64,000 nucleotides of DNA from Salminus brasiliensis (lineage: Eukaryota > Chordata > Actinopteri > Characiformes > Bryconidae), in contig NC_132896.1 in assembly GCF_030463535.1 (NCBI RefSeq), positions 29,634,709 through 29,698,708 of the forward strand, read 5' to 3'. Positions 45,823 to 57,139 of the stretch are shown here, one piece after another; within the stretch, counting starts at the first letter, position 1; the number at the start of each line of letters is the position of its first letter. A program made the position numbers and the translations under genes. The notes under the pieces were generated by a model. It had not been told where the DNA came from. It ran no database searches and saw nothing but the letters and a program-made list of their open reading frames with translations.

Positions 45823-48422
45823 ATGGGTGAGTTAGTAATGTAACTAATATCTGATACTGGTAATTAATGACAATAACTAATTCTTCTACCTCCTACACTC
45901 TCTGACAAAAGTTTAGAGACGCTTAGAAAATCTGGAAAATGTTAAACTGCCATGCAAAAGTTCTGCATCTATTTTATTTTCCGTTTTTGTGAATTTGGCA
46001 GTTGTCCTTGAAATTGTGTCGAAATGTCATGATGAATAAATCGTTTTACATTGATTTCCTTAACCTTGAGACAAAAGGGCCTTGGCCTTGGGGCCGATGC
46101 ATCAGAGCTGGGTACCCGGCGTGTTCCTCCAAGCATGTTGGTTGCCCGGCAATGTTGCATCTGGGGCAGTTGAGAAAGAGGTGGTGGGGGGTTGCACACA
46201 TGTCAGTCCTCACCCTTTCCGTGTTGGGAACATTACAGGTGAAATGGGGAGTGTACTAATGAGTGGGTTGGGTAATTGCAGATCTAAAATTAGGCCAAAC
46301 GGAAAATTGGGTAAAAATAAATGTAAAAATATGTGTGAGCCGCTGAGTTCGGCATTTCGTGTTTTCATATAAAATTTTGATGCAAGCAGGTTTTTTCATG
46401 ATTTTCAATTTTTTTTTTATGCACTGGTATCGAAATGTTCAACCCAATAAAACAAATCTGAGAACAAAACAATTTGTTTGGTCATCAAACTAAAATTACT
46501 TTTTAATATTAAGAATAAAGAAAATAAAAAAGTAAAAGATCTATTATGATTCAGATCCAGATAGTGCCTAGAGGTCTCTGCTGCAAACATCTTGGGGATA
46601 TCTAGGTGTCTAGAAACAGGGGTGCCGTATGGGGGGTAAAAGTTAGGACATTGTGGGGACCAGTGTAATATCTTTTCATGGGGCCCAAAACCCCTGGCAG
46701 CGCCCCTGTATGGAAACAACAGCCATCAGTAACCACTATCTGGCAATTAGTCCATAGTGTGATACACATTTGTCACTAGCCAGTGGCACATATGGACTAT
46801 AAACAGAGCCGTAGCTACCCCTCATGACCTCCGATGTTAGTGGCATGTGGTCTGCATGTGGAGCCACTCCGGCAGGAAGGCAGGTGTTGATGGGAGTTGT
46901 TTATATATACTGACGAGGAATGGACAATTTCTAATTCTTACATTAGCTTCAGCCTTATGTTTTTCCCACGTTCGAACAAATGTTCCTACAACAAAAATAA
47001 TGAATAAATAAAACATGCACACAAGCCTGCCTCTGACGTGTGTTTAATAAATATGCAGAGTTATGATCTTTACAACATTCACTCTGCTACATTCCACTTT
47101 CTTGGCCACTTTCTGCTCTCAGATGCCTTTTCTGGACCTGAATTCTCTACCTTTGCATAAATGCACTGCAATTTCACCTGCTCTGCTTGTTAATCAACTA
47201 TGCCTTAATTAGTTTGAGCTCAGGTGATATTTTTTTTATGTTGTTTGTAGCTTCTACCTATGGAGACGTCACGAAGATCCAAACGACTGGAGCATCCGAG
47301 AGAACGGCCCGCCAGGACAAACTTACCGTAAAGGGTACGCATCATCCTCTTTTTCTGTCCTACACTTGAACAGATAGCCAGTTCACATGAGGGTGATTTT
47401 AATTGATCTGGACCAGCGACTGTAGAAAACATGGACAGCACTCTCAAAAGTGAAGCGACCACAGGCCTAGCACCTCTGCTGGCTGGTTGCAGTATGATGT
47501 GTAGCTCCATGTATCCTCATATGTTTTAATGACAAAACAGCCCATTTCATTTTCCTAAACTGTCTTTCCATCTCAAGTGTCTCCGAATCCCAGCAGTTCG
47601 TTTTCCCTGTGCTAACATGGGCCCATTTCATTTTCCTCAGAGGTTTTTAAACTCTTCCTCTAATATATCGTAAGAAGGTAAAGCTACACTTAGGAATGAA
47701 GTGATTGACAGCCTTGGCTGAAGAGATTGGTCATCTGCAGGATGATGCACGGCCCCCTTTCTGTTCATTACATGGAGTAGCTACATGAAGTTGTGGAGTA
47801 GCAGAACATCCTTGAACTACACTTTTTAGTGTGAATCCAGAGGGGGGGTCTGCTCTGCTTCATTGCTGTAAGCTTAATGATGGTAGACTTAGACACACTT
47901 GGTCTGGGTGAAGGGGGCGGGTCTTCCAAATGAGTAGGCGAATCTGGTTCCGCCTCTGGTTGCAAATTTGACAACATGGCGAACAATTTTGGCTTCATTT
48001 CCATAGAATGGAAGGCAATGGAACCACAGTGTCCATGTTTTTCTACAGTCATTGGTCTGGACCAAAGCAGGCATTTATACATTTGGTCTTCACCATGTAC
48101 CTACCATGTCACCGGTCCATACTGCGTTCATGCTTGATTAGGGGGTCTGATCAGCCTGCTTGTTTGTCCCAAACTGCATCAGAGCTGGGTACCCGGCGTG
48201 TTCCTCCAAGCATGTTGGTTGCCCGGCGACTGCATCTGGGGCAGTTGAAAAAGAGGTGGGGAGTGGATGTGCACATGTCAGTCCTCACCCTTTCCGTGTT
48301 GGGAACATTACAGGTGAAATGGGGAGTGTACTAGAGTACTGAGAGTACTACTGAGTGGGTTGGGTAATTGACGATCTAAAATTAGGCCAAAAGGAAAATT
48401 GCGTAAAAATAAATGTAAAAAT

Positions 48423-48466
<44 letters not shown>

Positions 48467-50540
48467 TAAAATCAAATGTATATCAGTAGCAGTATTTTTA
48501 GCATTACAAGTTTGGGGAGATTCCGCTGGCACTCGTATGTTCTCAAACCTTTCAGGTGCTTAAAGCATTCTTTGGCCAAAAGAGTTTGGGGGTCTGATCA
48601 GTCTGCTTGTTTGTCCCAACCAAGGGTTTGATTGTCAGCGGTCTCAAGTGTTGTAGGATGTTCTGTGAACCAAACTTTTGTTGTCTGAACACCTTCTAAT
48701 CACTTCCCAAAAAGTGTTCTCTAAGGTGATACCACAGAAACTACACCACTTTGAGCCCCTGAAGAACCTTTCAGTGGACACATTCAGAACCATCTAGGAA
48801 CCTTTATTTTAACAATGTAGATGTACAGTTGTGCATGTGTTACATTTTCCCAGGCAGCCATGTGTACACAGTAACAATGCACACTCCTTGTTAAAGGGGT
48901 GGAGGCCTCAAAAAAGCTGGCTGAGCACGACCTGAAGAAAATGGACCAGTACAAGGCCATCATCACCAAAGTCGGTAGAGCGAAGCAGATGGACCCGGCT
49001 GTGATCGCTGCCATCATATCCAGAGAGTCGAGGGCTGGAGCTGCTCTCGTGAATGGCCTGGGTGACAACGGCAACGGGTTTGGACTCATGCAGGTAAGTT
49101 CTAGTTCTCTGCAGTGGTTCCCAGCATTTTTCCTGGAGTGGTTCACCACACCTGTACAGCTAATTAACAAGCCCTTACTGTGATGATCTGGGTGTGTTAG
49201 GGCAGGTGAGGCACCTGGTTGGGAACCAGCAGTGCTTTAGTAATCTATGAGTAGATCTTAAGTGAAAGGCGGGATGGATTACATTGCATTAGCAACACAA
49301 GTCAGGGCAACACTAGGGTGTAGAAAGAACCTTCTAGGTGTTTGATTCTTACTTGAGAAAGAGGAAAGACATCTCAACAGATAAAACCTCACCGTTGCAG
49401 CTGAAGACACAGCTCAGCTGACGCAAGTTTAGAGGCTTTGGAGAAATCCGTTACTCATTCCGTTGTGTAACGCTGCTGGTTCCAACCGGATTTAGGCTGT
49501 TGTACCAAGAGTTTCACCAGATTTACTAAGTAGAAATACACTTTAAGGTCTGTATATTGCCATAGCCTCTACTGTAGCATGTAGTATATAGAAGAACCTC
49601 TGGTAAAGAATCATTTAAGCATCCAAATGGTTCCTTAGGTCGTTAGGACAACCATTGCATTGTCTATACTAAAGAACCATTGAAGAACTCCCTCTTTTAA
49701 GAGTGTAGACAAAGCTCAAATGGTTCCCTACTCCATACATACTACTACTCCCAGCCAACACACACACATATATATATATATATAGCTCATATAGAGCTCA
49801 TATGGGTAGAACATGGTATAGGCGGGTTCCAGAAGGACATGGGCTCTGAGTAGTTTGTTAGTGGGAACCAGTTAGGGAACCAGTTACAGCCCACCCCATA
49901 TGCAGTGAACAACCTAGATGGGGCCCAGGTTAAACCCCTACTGCTGGTCCCATCACTGACCCTGGTGGGACCCTGCTGGGCATCCATTGGGGCCAACATA
50001 ACAAAAGCAGGAAAATACCCTTGATTTCGGCAGAAACAATAAATATGCAGGTGTCTCAATACTTTTGTCCATATAGTGTACTTTTACTTTTATACTAGGT
50101 TTTGTGAATTGTTCAAAATCAAACAATGCTACTTTCTTCAGGTTGACAAGCGCCACCACACTCCGAGAGGTGCCTGGAACAGTGAGGAGCATGTCACCCA
50201 GGGCACTGAGATTCTGATTAATTCCATCAAAGAAATTCAGAAAAAGTTTCCCAGCTGGCCCAAAGAACACCAGTTTAAAGGTACCCGGACTTTATAGGTT
50301 TTTGTTGGAGCGTGCATTACCATGCATCAGGCACAGTAAACACATATCTGCAGTGTTAAGTAGAGATGCTCAGTAATGATTGAATGGTGTTGTTTTTGTT
50401 AATCAGGAGGAATATCTGCCTACAATGCAGGAGTTGGAAATGTTCGCACATACGAGCGGATGGACATCGGCACCACGGGGGATGATTACTCCAATGATGT
50501 GGTAGCTAGGGCCCAGTGGTTCAAACACAATGGCTACTGA
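45823..50540 (+). CDS. lyg: Goose-type lysozyme, copy 2
   Basis: Peptidoglycan-cleaving muramidase, tandem paralogue of the upstream copy. Coding exons: 45823-45826, 47251-47334, 48897-49093, 50142-50280, 50407-50540; lengths identical to copy 1, 185 residues. Catalytic Glu73 (IISRESRAG), Asp86 ([11 protein letters not shown]) and Asp97 (MQVDKR) are all present. Trp84 of the usual GWGD loop is Leu here and Asp82 is Asn. Exon 1 is again ATGG plus a GTGAGT donor. The exon 3 acceptor (ttaaag) has a poor pyrimidine tract, but phase and homology fix it. An in-frame upstream acceptor at 47223/47224 would add GDIFFMLFV at the N-terminus. Introns 1 and 2 hold SINE-type copies and a MITE. Likely poly(A) signal AATAAA at 50807-50812. 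Confidence 0.96.
46082..46335 (+). mobile_element. SINE 3' half in lysozyme 2 intron 1
   Basis: Reads 'gatgcatcagagctgggtac' and continues to 'gggttgggtaattgcagatc', matching the 3' half of the element at 19290-19620. A very similar copy is at 48172-48425 in the next intron. Confidence 0.7.
47408..48062. mobile_element. Putative ~650 bp MITE with ~30 bp terminal inverted repeats
   Basis: The left end 'ggaccagcgactgtagaaaa' + 'catggaca' and the right end, reversed, 'gaccaatgactgtagaaaaa' + 'catggaca' are near-perfect inverted repeats. The interior has no coding capacity for a transposase. It lies in lysozyme 2 intron 2. Target-site duplication is not clear. Family not recognised. Confidence 0.55.
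48172..48425 (+). mobile_element. SINE 3' half in lysozyme 2 intron 2
   Basis: Nearly the same sequence as 46095-46335, with small deletions ('cccggcgactgcatctgg' versus 'cccggcaatgttgcatctgg'). It runs into the (GT)n tract at 48423-48463. Confidence 0.7.
48423..48463. repeat. (GT)n microsatellite
   Basis: About 18 GT units with a short interruption at the left end, in lysozyme 2 intron 2. Confidence 0.9.
50000..50078 (-). mobile_element. MITE terminal fragment in lysozyme 2 intron 3
   Basis: Ends in 'caatacttttgtccatatagtg', the reversed terminal motif of the dispersed MITE family; only the outer ~80 bp remain. It ends about 60 bp before exon 4. Confidence 0.75.
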
Positions 50541-51745
50541 GAAAATACAGATTCTCTCACTCCTTTTGGTCAGATAAACACCTGCTTTTGCTTAAACATT
50601 CAGTAGCAGTAAATATTCTGGGTTATTTGATCGTCAGAAAGCTACTTTCTGCTACTTGCTTGCTAACATTTCACATATAATATTTAATAACCATCAATAA
50701 TTGAAACAACAGTATATAAGCCTGTCATTTTTGGACAAATCCTGACCAAAAGTAATGTAATCAACAACAACATTAAGTGGTTTTAATGTGGTTTATCAGG
50801 TGGTGGAATAAAACTCTGGGTCACATTTCATACATTTTGTCAGATTTAATGATTATTTTTGGAGTATTTGGTGTTTCTGGGAGGTAAAGCTCATTATCAA
50901 GCTCATATGCAACACAGCATGGGAAAGTTCCTCAGAGAGGAAGCAAAGAAACCAGTTGTGTCACGATATTCGGTGAGATTGATTTGGTTGTATTTAAATC
51001 AAGAACGATCATAACTCAGCTAACGTGCTCAAGTGGGGTCACATGGGTAGGAAAGTGGGCTAGCACTATGAGTGGGTTGGTACATGCGGTTTTACTGGGA
51101 CTCAAATGGGTCCCATCGTTATAGCCTACCTTATTCTCACATGGGTCCCATCTAGGCCCTCTATACACTGTACAACCTAGATGGGGCCCATATTGCACCC
51201 CTCCTGGTCCCATCACTGACCCTGGTGGGCATCCATACGTGGGGTCAATGAAAAAAACTTTACAGTACCTAGTTGGGCTACCCATACAGGCCCCACATGG
51301 ACATGTCAGCTGGGAGGGGACAACTGTTACAGCAGTCTTCCTGGCACAGGGAGAGACGCTCGCCAACGCGCCAAACGCCAACTGAAGACCCATCTCTTCC
51401 AAGAGTACTTGTGTGAAGTGTAGTGCCCAGTATTGTGTCTCCATACTGACTTTAGTATTTAGTAGATTCTAAGCTTAATTCAGTTACTTTGAATTACATT
51501 GAATTACATTCAACGTTATTGTCATTACACTAATACAGTACAGTACAACCAAACTCTGTAAGGCTAAGTCTCCGGTGCAGTATGGGGAGGACATGATACA
51601 ATAGTGCAAGGACAAAAGGACATGAGGACACAAGATTGTTTGATGCAGATGTGAGATGGTTTGGAATGTGGTGTGGACACACAGGACAGTTTCGTGTGAA
51701 TTTATACTTCTTTGGTCTTTCTTTGAAAACATGACTTTAAAAAGA
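50541..51745. other. Gene-free stretch downstream of lysozyme 2
   Basis: Holds the lysozyme 2 3' UTR with AATAAA at 50807, then repeat-like sequence with 'gatggggccca' blocks (51180-51330) also seen at 49915-49990. No exon is seen. Confidence 0.5.
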
Positions 51746-51749
51746 CAAG

Positions 51750-52105
51750 TAATGGGGGGCCCAGAGTGGGACGGCGCTGTCACTACGATCAGAGGGTCGC
51801 TGGTTCGAATCCTGGTCATGCTGCTAGCCATCGGCAGCCGAGGCCCCGACAGAGCACAATTGGCCTTGCTTCCTCCAGGATGGGTAGATGGCGCTGTCTC
51901 CCACATCGCTTCGCTGCAGTGCTGGCCGCCACTGCCCGTCGTTCCAGGTGCATTGGTTGCCTGGTGATGTTACATGAGTGGCTTGACTGCTCACGCATCG
52001 AGGGGGCGTGTGTTGGCCGGCACTCACGAGTGTCAGGGGCAGGGGGAGTATGTAAGGGTTGGGTAATTGCCAGTCCAAATTGGGGAGAAAATTACAATAC
52101 AAGTA
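51750..52105 (+). mobile_element. tRNA-related SINE-like element, near full length
   Basis: Starts 'gggcccagagtgggacggcg', carries a B-box-like GGTTCGAATCC, then 'catgctgctagccatcggcagccgagg' (in pieces), and ends 'gggttgggtaattgccagtc'. Relatives: 19290-19620, 32095-32275, 42505-42592, 46082-46335, 48172-48425. The RNA polymerase III box suggests a SINE; no tRNA fold is intact. Confidence 0.7.
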
Positions 52106-52759
52106 ATCCAGACATAACGTAAAGTAATCAGATTACAATCCTTTGGATTACATACAATTACATTGGGCAATTACAGGTACTCAGTGATCTGTAAGGGAAT
52201 ACATTTTTTTTTGTACAGGGAATACATGCCAAACCTGGTTACAGTAATGGAGTCTGAACAAACGCCACACCTTGTTGGAGTATGTGGTGTTTCTGGGAGG
52301 TAAAGCCCTTCATCAAGCTCATTCTAACTCCCTCTGTAGAACAGCATGAGGAACGTCTGCAGGGAAACCTCAAGCAAAGAAACAGGTTAAGTCAAGTCAA
52401 GTCTCGATCACTTGCCTTTCAGCCAAAGTACCTTATTTGGTAAGATAGATTTGGTTGTATTTAAATTAGGAACGATCATAAGGGAACACTGTTACAGCAG
52501 TCTAATAAAATCAAAGCACTGTAGCTCCCTTTATGTGCTTTAGTGTGTTTAAAAGGTGTTGCGGGAACAGAGATTACAGAAATTCAGGATGATGATGAAA
52601 CAACCCAGACTCACTGAGACCAGTATGGTCCATTAGCCCTGGCTGGCAGGACTGAGTAGTAAGACATGTAACAGCGTTACAGAATACAGCATAACTGTTT
52701 TCTGTTACAGATACAACACAAACTGGCAAACTGGCAGTCAAGCAGAGCGCAGGACAATA

Positions 52760-52982
52760 GCAGCCAATGAAAAGACAGGCTGTTGACGGACAATCAGAGT
52801 GCTACATACTGGCAACTAATTGGAGCACAGGTTGCTGGCAGGCAGTTACAGTACAGAACATGTTAGCCAATCAGACGTCCTGATACTACTAGCTAATTAG
52901 AGGTTTAGGAAGCTGGCAAAAATATCATTGAAGGACAAATCTAGCCAATCACAGAGCATGGTTTAGCTAGCCAATCAGAGGG
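52760..52982 (+). promoter_or_regulatory. Cluster of CCAAT motifs
   Basis: Forward CCAAT cores lie in 'gcagccaatga' (52761), 'tagccaatcagacg' (52864), 'tagccaatcacag' (52942) and 'tagccaatcagagg' (52968), with a related 'gacaatcagag' at 52789 and a reversed ATTGG near 52819. Several share the longer core AGCCAATCA, a good NF-Y site. About 400-550 bp upstream of a possible first exon at 53499. Could instead be a decayed tandem repeat. Confidence 0.35.
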
Positions 52983-53049
52983 CTGCATTCTGCTCTTTAG
53001 TATCTAACTCCACCTTTCTCACTCAGAAGGAGAACTAAATAAAAATTTA

Positions 53050-53290
53050 ATTTTATGAATCTTTACATTTATTATAGAAATGTATATATACACTTATATA
53101 TGCATTATACAATATATATATATATATATACACTAAAATACAAAAAATTAAATACCATATTATACTATATACTATAAATAAAATTATAATATAAATAATA
53201 TCATATATACTATAATAATATATCAAATAAATATGTAATATGATATTATTTTGTTGTATTTTAGTAACTAACTACTGAATAAATTATGAA
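53050..53290. repeat. AT-rich low-complexity block
   Basis: Mostly TATA/ATAT with no open frame; includes an (AT)n run at 53111-53128. Confidence 0.8.
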
Positions 53291-53333
53291 TTATGAACCT
53301 TCAGACTCAGATATGGGACCATACAGACTATGG

Positions 53334-53498
53334 GAAATGTGATACAGCACAGTCTCCGGCAGGGGGTGCTGTTCAGTCTCTCCCCTCAGCCTGGACAGCT
53401 CAGTGGAAGTGAATGTAGCGCTCGTGTAATTGGAGGAAAATCACTGATGTTTTGCACTTTGATGGATAACCACCCAACTCTGCTGCTTCAGTGATTCT
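53334..53498 (+). promoter_or_regulatory. Possible promoter / non-coding first exon
   Basis: After an AT-rich block the composition shifts to balanced; it holds a CTCF-like motif at 53356-53370 (CCGGCAGGGGGTGCT) and ends at a good donor, GTGAGTATTT, at 53499. No coding frame is recognised. Weak case: one donor and a change of composition. Confidence 0.2.
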
Positions 53499-53499
53499 G

Positions 53500-55240
53500 T
53501 GAGTATTTAAGTATTTTCTAGACATTTGAGCTACTTGAGCTTTTCCCGGACTGCTCCGACCCCCTGATAGTGTTGGTAGGAGCAGCAGCAGCAGCGTTTC
53601 CAGGACAAAGCAGCAGATGGGAGAGCTCCGAGATGTTGGAGGGGGGAAAGATCTCTATCATTTCCCTTAAGCCTCGTAGTTCCTAGTAACTTTATGTGGT
53701 GTTATGAGCAGCCATGGCTTCTTTTCAGTACATGTTCGAGGCTTTCGACTCTCAGCAGAGTCTCAGTAACGTTAGACTAACGTCCAGACTGTCAGATTCA
53801 GCTGTGATCAGGCTCTGATCAGGATGAGAGCTCCTGGACGCAGGCAGTGTTCAGGCTTTACGCTTTAACAGGGAATCTGTGAAGTCCTGTAAGGTCAACG
53901 ACAGCTCTGTCAATAGGTTTATGAAGTTATAAGGCTGGGTTTAGGAGATACTGCTCCCTATCTGAAGTGTGGGCTGGATACAAAGAGGCAGAAAGCCTGG
54001 TGACATCTTCAGAAATATGGGCTTTAGCCTTTAATCCAAAGCTGAAGTGTGTAGTTGGGGCAGTTTTTGGGTTCAGACTATCTGTGAAGAGGGTTGATCC
54101 TTTACTGAAGCTGTGGTTGGGTGTGAAGTCTGTTGTGAACCTTTACCTTCATGCTTTTCATCATTTTAATAAAATAAATGACTGAATTACTTATGTTTTT
54201 TATGTTTTTTAATCTCAGGATGAAGTTATTGAAGCCACTGTGTGCTAAAATAAGGACATACAGACATGGCCTGCTGTGCTTTTGCTGTTTTGGTCTCTTA
54301 AAATGACACCAGATGCAGTCGTACAGTATCATAGACATTAAAGGGGAATTCTCCCGAACATCTCCGAAGTTCTCTATAATCGCTGAGATGTAAACAAAGT
54401 TATTTCAAGAGGTTTTAATGTGAAATTCTTGACTAAAGAGAAACGTATTAACTTCGCAAGTTCTGTACAGTGGCGGTGATAGGAACCAGGTGTCGAAATG
54501 TCTATGCCAACGTTTTATTTACTGTGCAAATCCTCCAGTTAACCCACATTAGTGTCTCCTGGGTATTATTTATTATATAACCATGTCATAATTTAATATG
54601 GGCCACTGAGAATGGTGTAATATTGATAAGCTATGTTTTTTGGGGACTATTTTGTTTGCAACACTCTGTATGTATACCTCCGCCATAAATGTTTTTATTT
54701 TTTTTAAGGGCCCTTCAACCCAATCCTAAACTCAAAACTGTCCTGAACGATCTCCGAGGTATCAGCCAATGTATTCATGAGCATTGCATGTAATACGTAT
54801 CCATGAGGGAGCTTTCTGGAGGCGTCAAACTTTCCGGACGTCTGGTTCCATTCACCAACAGTGCGAACTATTCTGACAGGGAGAATTTTCAACCAAGCCA
54901 CACACATTTTACGTCTTATTCGTTGTATTTATGGGGAAATTGACCCTTAAATGGGCAGAAAGTACGTATCCAGAAAGTAAAAAGGGGTTTTACGTGTTTT
55001 TTTTCCTATCAGGGATATAATTTTGATTATGGCCCAGCCCTAGTCGTAGCGCATGTTAACAGAAGTAGTTGTTTTTTAGGTGTTTCTTGAATGTTCTTGT
55101 TTGTTTGACTCCCACATGGTATCCATAGCGTGCAGTGCCATCTGTCCTGTAGTTTATTTAAAGCTAATTAAAAACACATAGACTTGTGCTTGGTTCGGAA
55201 AGCCCATTGTCCTGTAAACCGACCATTTATTTGGCCATTT
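53500..55240. other. Gene-free stretch
   Basis: Unique-looking sequence at 53500-53900 with short open frames that I do not recognise, then AT-richer sequence. No exon, RNA gene or clear repeat can be supported. Confidence 0.4.
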
Positions 55241-55249
55241 GTTTTTAAT

Positions 55250-55830
55250 GGGCCCAGAGGGTCCTGCAAAGAGAGTGAAAACACTGTAAAAGGCAAGGCG
55301 CAATTATTTAATTATTGTCGTCCCATTAAAGCCTTGAGAGAGAGAGAGAGAGCTGTAGGGAACGCCCATCCACCCACCACACACGGAGCTTTAAAGGGCC
55401 CGGAGAATAGGGGGAGGTAAAGTTAAACGGCCGCAGACAGAGGGAAAGGGGGGTTGGGCTGATCGATCAAGCTGTGCGAAACCAGCAGGGTCCTTTTTTA
55501 TGCAGAAGAAGGGCTTAGCACAGATACACACGCAGATTTCGGTCTGCTCCAGAGGCCAGCGGTTTAAAAGGGATTGGGTTCATGTCCTGGTGAGAAGATA
55601 ACCACCACATAAGAGTTCCCGTCACCTCCATATCTTTCTCTGCACGCTGATGAAATGTTATGGCTCGTTTAATCAACTTGCTAGACAGTCCCTCGCAGCT
55701 CAGGCCCCTCCGTGCGCTCTGGGGTATCATATTTTTTTCTCTCAGTTATTTACAGTTGGACGTACATGGCCTTAATTAGAATGTGGGCTCGAGGAGCTGC
55801 CTCCAAAAGATGTGTTCCAGATGTGGGCTG
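55250..55830. other. Candidate conserved non-coding element
   Basis: Non-repetitive, balanced-composition sequence with 'caattatttaattattgtcg' and 'ggccttaattagaatgtgg' homeodomain-type TAAT sites and an (AG)n run at 55330-55351. Coding frames are broken. Conservation cannot be tested here. Confidence 0.3.
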
Positions 55831-55899
55831 GAATTCCAAGAGGCTTTGTGAGGAAAAGAAAAACGGCGCTCTGCAGGGGCTGACCGAAGGAACCGGAGT

Positions 55900-57100
55900 C
55901 GGTGGAAACTGTTGAAAAGTTGAGGGATTCAGCCGAGCTGAATGGAGGGGGGCCTCTCGCGTGGTCCTGTGGGAGATGATCACACCCTGTCCTTCAGATA
56001 GAAACGTCACTGTATGCTGTTTCCATCTGATTACACACTGCGCAGGATCTGTCACAAAACAAAAAGCTGCACTGAACGCAAACACTCATAGAATATAGTT
56101 CTAGACAAGCGTGATGATGTTCTTCTGAAACACCCACAAGCACTGATTACTGTCCACCCTTTAAAATAAAGGCTGCCACAACGGAGTACCTAAAGAACCT
56201 TTCAGCGGATAGTGGAACGATTTGTACATGAGAAGTGTGGAGAACCTTCTTTAGTAGAAGTTCCAAAAATCTCCTCATCATTTATGCCCCTTTCAGGCAT
56301 GCAGGTTAACCCAGAACTTGTCTGGACGTTAGCTCGAGGAGCTGTGTGTGTGAACGCGAATGTCCGAATCAGGTTTACCGGAGTGAGCCCATGTGTGAAT
56401 AGAGCAGGTCATTTTCCAGAGAATTCGCAGTGGGTGCGTTGATGACGTTTCCCGGGGTCCGTGCCTGGATCTTATTTCTGCAGCACAGTTTTTGCGTCCT
56501 GCTGTGCCTCCTGTATGCTCTGCACAGGCGCCACCCCCTCACTTCCTGTAGTGAGAACATGTCAGACACAACAACTCTCAGGCTTTACGTTACATATAAT
56601 TCCAGATAATGTACAGACCTGATGTCCAGACCTGATTCTCTGGATATTTTCCGAAGTTAATCTGTGAAAACAGCATTAAAGGGCCTTTATTGAGGCCCCC
56701 AATTGCTAATTCCTAATTTGTTTAGCCCCGCCCATTCACACTAAAGTTATAAGGAGTGTTTCCATCTGAAATGCTTTCACTCCTTATCATAAATTCAGTC
56801 AGTCGTTTTACATTTACATACACGTTTGACATTTAACTTACGCTTCTTTGGTTTAGAATGGGAGATGCTAGGCTAACATTGCTAACAAACACTGGGCTTC
56901 GACTGTCACCAATCTCATCTTCGTAAATACATGCCTTAAAATCTTTGAAAATGATGTTGTGACAGTACAAGGGTGACCTACTCAGCATTAGGCAATATTT
57001 GGTGCTAATGTTATGGCTGATCGCTGAATAACAGATGAAGATAGGTTGGGAAATGGGCATATAGAGCTGGGTTATGATTTTATGGTATATATACACATAC
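55900..57100. other. Gene-free stretch with old repeat fragments
   Basis: Contains a copy (56857-56935) of the ~75 bp sequence also found at 31981 and 32625, and a remnant of the DNA element of 37975 at about 57000-57030. No exon is seen. Confidence 0.45.
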
Positions 57101-57139
57101 AAAGGCCATAAATGGCGTGCAGTACAGTATGGTACGTTT

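Noticed and set aside
53713-53820. Short open frame starting MASFQYMFEAF
   Set aside because: About 34 codons ending in a stop, no clear donor and no recognisable similarity.
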